DNA of 34,002 bases from Rhodospirillales bacterium (GTDB lineage Bacteria > Pseudomonadota > Alphaproteobacteria > BOG-932 > Roseiterribacteraceae), in contig JAQGIF010000114.1 of NCBI GenBank assembly GCA_028291345.1, positions 1-34,002 on the forward strand, read 5' to 3'. Every line of letters starts with the position of its first letter. The stretch's first letter is position 1. The position numbers and the translations under genes were made by a program. Under the pieces are notes generated by a model, which was not told the DNA's origin, did no database searches, and saw only the letters and a list, made by a program, of their open reading frames with translations. Positions 32,935 through 34,002 of this stretch are shown piece by piece.

Positions 32935-33612
32935 TCAGGCGGCCTTTTTCTTGAAGCTCATCTTCGGACCCAGGCGCGGCAACAGCCATTCCAGTGGCTT
33001 CGTCTGGCCCGGCGGCATCGACTTCTGGAAGGCAGGGCGGCCCCAGATGCGGTCGAAATAGGCCTGGACGTTCGGATGCGCTTCCAGTTCGACGAAGGCG
33101 GTTATGAAATAGACCGAGAAACCCAGGCTGGTATCCGCGCCTGAGAAGCCGCTTGGCAGGATGTAATCCTGGTTGGCTAGGATCTTGTCGAGCATGTCCA
33201 GACCCTTACCAATCCGGCGGGACTCCAGGTTGATCACGACAGGCGAGCGTTCCGCTTCCGATACGAAGACATATTGCTGGACCAGGTTCTGGCCATGGAC
33301 CAGCAGCGTTTCCGCATAGTGGATCCACTGGAGCCAGAGCGGGCGCTCCGGATGGCCGACCGGGCGGTTGAGCGGGCTGTTATATTTCTCGCAGAGATAC
33401 TCGCAGATGGCGCCGGATTCGAAGATCGTCAGGTCGTCATCGACCAACGCCGGGATGCGGCCCAGCGGGTGGATCGCCAGATATTCCTTGGCCCGCAGGA
33501 ACTTATGGTCGAAAGGCATATCGACCAGTTCGAACGGCACGCCCAGTTCGTTCAGCAACCAGAGCGACCGCATCGAACGGGTTTCAGGGCAGGAATAAAG
33601 CGTCATGGACAT
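32935..33612 (-). CDS. Glutathione S-transferase family protein
   Basis: A 225-residue GST. The thioredoxin-like domain has LYSCPETRSMRSLWLLNELG (residues 5-24), PLGRIPALVDDDLTIFESGA (cis-Pro and the glutathione contact ES) and ICEYLCEKY. The helical domain contains PLWLQWIHYAETLL and SGADTSLGFSVYF with the N-capping Asp. The C-terminus is unusually basic (MSFKKKAA). Two in-frame starts exist, ATG 33612 and ATG 33606; the first gives the coordinates used. It lies convergent to maiA and divergent from the Rieske oxygenase gene (169 bases between starts). Such GSTs often accompany aromatic degradation genes, for example beta-etherase-like members in sphingomonads, but no specific role can be read. 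Confidence 0.88.
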   Translation of the reverse strand: MSMTLYSCPETRSMRSLWLLNELGVPFELVDMPFDHKFLRAKEYLAIHPLGRIPALVDDDLTIFESGAICEYLCEKYNSPLNRPVGHPERPLWLQWIHYAETLLVHGQNLVQQYVFVSEAERSPVVINLESRRIGKGLDMLDKILANQDYILPSGFSGADTSLGFSVYFITAFVELEAHPNVQAYFDRIWGRPAFQKSMPPGQTKPLEWLLPRLGPKMSFKKKAA

Positions 33613-33671
33613 GGATTCAGGCTCGCGAAAATCTCGGGGTACGTAAATTTATAAAAAGCACGCTATTGAGT

Positions 33672-33690
33672 CGCAATCAACGCGGTTGCG
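33672..33690. promoter_or_regulatory. Imperfect palindrome upstream of the ring-hydroxylating oxygenase gene
   Basis: CGCAATC AACGC GGTTGCG is a 7-base inverted repeat with one mismatch, between the divergent GST and oxygenase genes. It could be an operator for an aromatic-responsive regulator or chance. The surrounding 33613-33781 region has an AT-rich patch (33645-33665) suited to a promoter. Confidence 0.25.
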
Positions 33691-33781
33691 CCGGCAGGAA
33701 ACCATCGTACACTATGTCCAATCAATTTCGAGCCGGCGACGCTTGGACGCGCGTCCGAAGGCTGCTTAACGGGAGGACACA

Positions 33782-34002
33782 GTGGAAAGAGCGCATCGGA
33801 TCGCAGTCGCAAAACATATTCTGGACCTGATGGAGGCGAAGGAGCCTTACATGGGCGACGAATCCTGGGAGGCGGATATCGGCCGCTTCATCGACCAGGA
33901 CCGATTCGAGCTGGAAAAGCAGAAGCTGTTCCTCGAGCGCCCGCAGCTGATCGCGCTCAGCGCCGACCTGCCCAATCCCGGCGATTACTTCGCCAGCGAT
34001 AT
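33782..34002 (+). CDS. Aromatic ring-hydroxylating dioxygenase alpha subunit, N-terminus (runs off the window)
   Basis: From GTG 33782, preceded by GGGAGGACACA (a strong ribosome binding site), the frame is open for 73 codons to the window edge. It includes HILDLMEAKEPYMGDESWE, IGRFIDQDRFELEKQKLF and ERPQLIALSADLPNPGDYFA. The last two segments are typical of the region just before the Rieske domain in ring-hydroxylating oxygenase large subunits (pattern: E---F---P--I--S-DLP-PGDY). The Rieske Cys-His motifs and the iron site would lie beyond the window, so the call rests on the N-terminal pattern only. The substrate class cannot be given. Confidence 0.7.
   Translation, partial: MERAHRIAVAKHILDLMEAKEPYMGDESWEADIGRFIDQDRFELEKQKLFLERPQLIALSADLPNPGDYFASD

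Overview
The window reads as a piece of an alphaproteobacterial chromosome, most likely from a sphingomonad (Sphingomonadales). The basis is high GC, gene order (rsmB - rpe - heparinase-like gene - purH; an SDHAF4/DUF1674 gene beside rsmB; dnaX-ybaB with the SRP RNA gene upstream), protein similarity remembered from that group, and several glutathione S-transferase, epoxide-hydrolase and ring-hydroxylating-dioxygenase genes. The family-level assignment is inference; no database was searched.

Layout. (1) 1-5.4 kb is a decaying stretch. Two intact catabolic genes (3-hydroxybutyrate dehydrogenase and a fumarylacetoacetate-hydrolase-family enzyme) and an aminotransferase sit among five broken genes: a group II intron reverse-transcriptase scrap, the tail of an MFS transporter, a histidine phosphatase with its catalytic Arg-His replaced plus a frameshift and a stop, a patatin-like phospholipase with many lesions and a large internal deletion, and a TonB C-terminal scrap. 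(2) 5.4-8.5 kb holds a GST and a SorA/SorB-like pair: a Tat-exported sulfite-oxidase-fold protein that lacks the molybdenum-ligating cysteine, and a coupled monohaem cytochrome c. (3) 8.5-17.7 kb is a housekeeping block, mostly on the minus strand: purH, a heparinase II/III-like gene, rpe, rsmB, a small membrane protein, xth, ybaB, dnaX and the SRP RNA, with an SDHAF4-like gene on the plus strand. Several neighbours overlap by the 4-base GTGA or ATGA junction. (4) 17.7-27.7 kb carries an epoxide-hydrolase-like enzyme, nudC and an aldo/keto reductase, pheA-kdsB, a membrane-anchored cytochrome c, a HisN-type phosphatase, a FlaA1/CapD-type sugar-nucleotide dehydratase and a lytic transglycosylase. 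(5) 28.1-32.9 kb encodes the complete phenylalanine/tyrosine degradation route: phhA-hmgA-fahA-maiA in one tight plus-strand operon and hppD divergent from it. Together they take phenylalanine to tyrosine and 4-hydroxyphenylpyruvate (after transamination by an enzyme not assigned here) to homogentisate, maleylacetoacetate, fumarylacetoacetate, and finally fumarate plus acetoacetate. The 3-hydroxybutyrate dehydrogenase near the left end also yields acetoacetate. (6) The right end has another GST and the first 73 codons of a Rieske-type ring-hydroxylating oxygenase running off the window.

I found no CRISPR array, phage, intact transposon, tRNA or rRNA. No clearly new multi-gene system is visible. 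The most unusual item is the sulfite-oxidase homologue without its Mo-binding Cys but with its cytochrome partner kept; the next is the cluster of pseudogenes at the left end.
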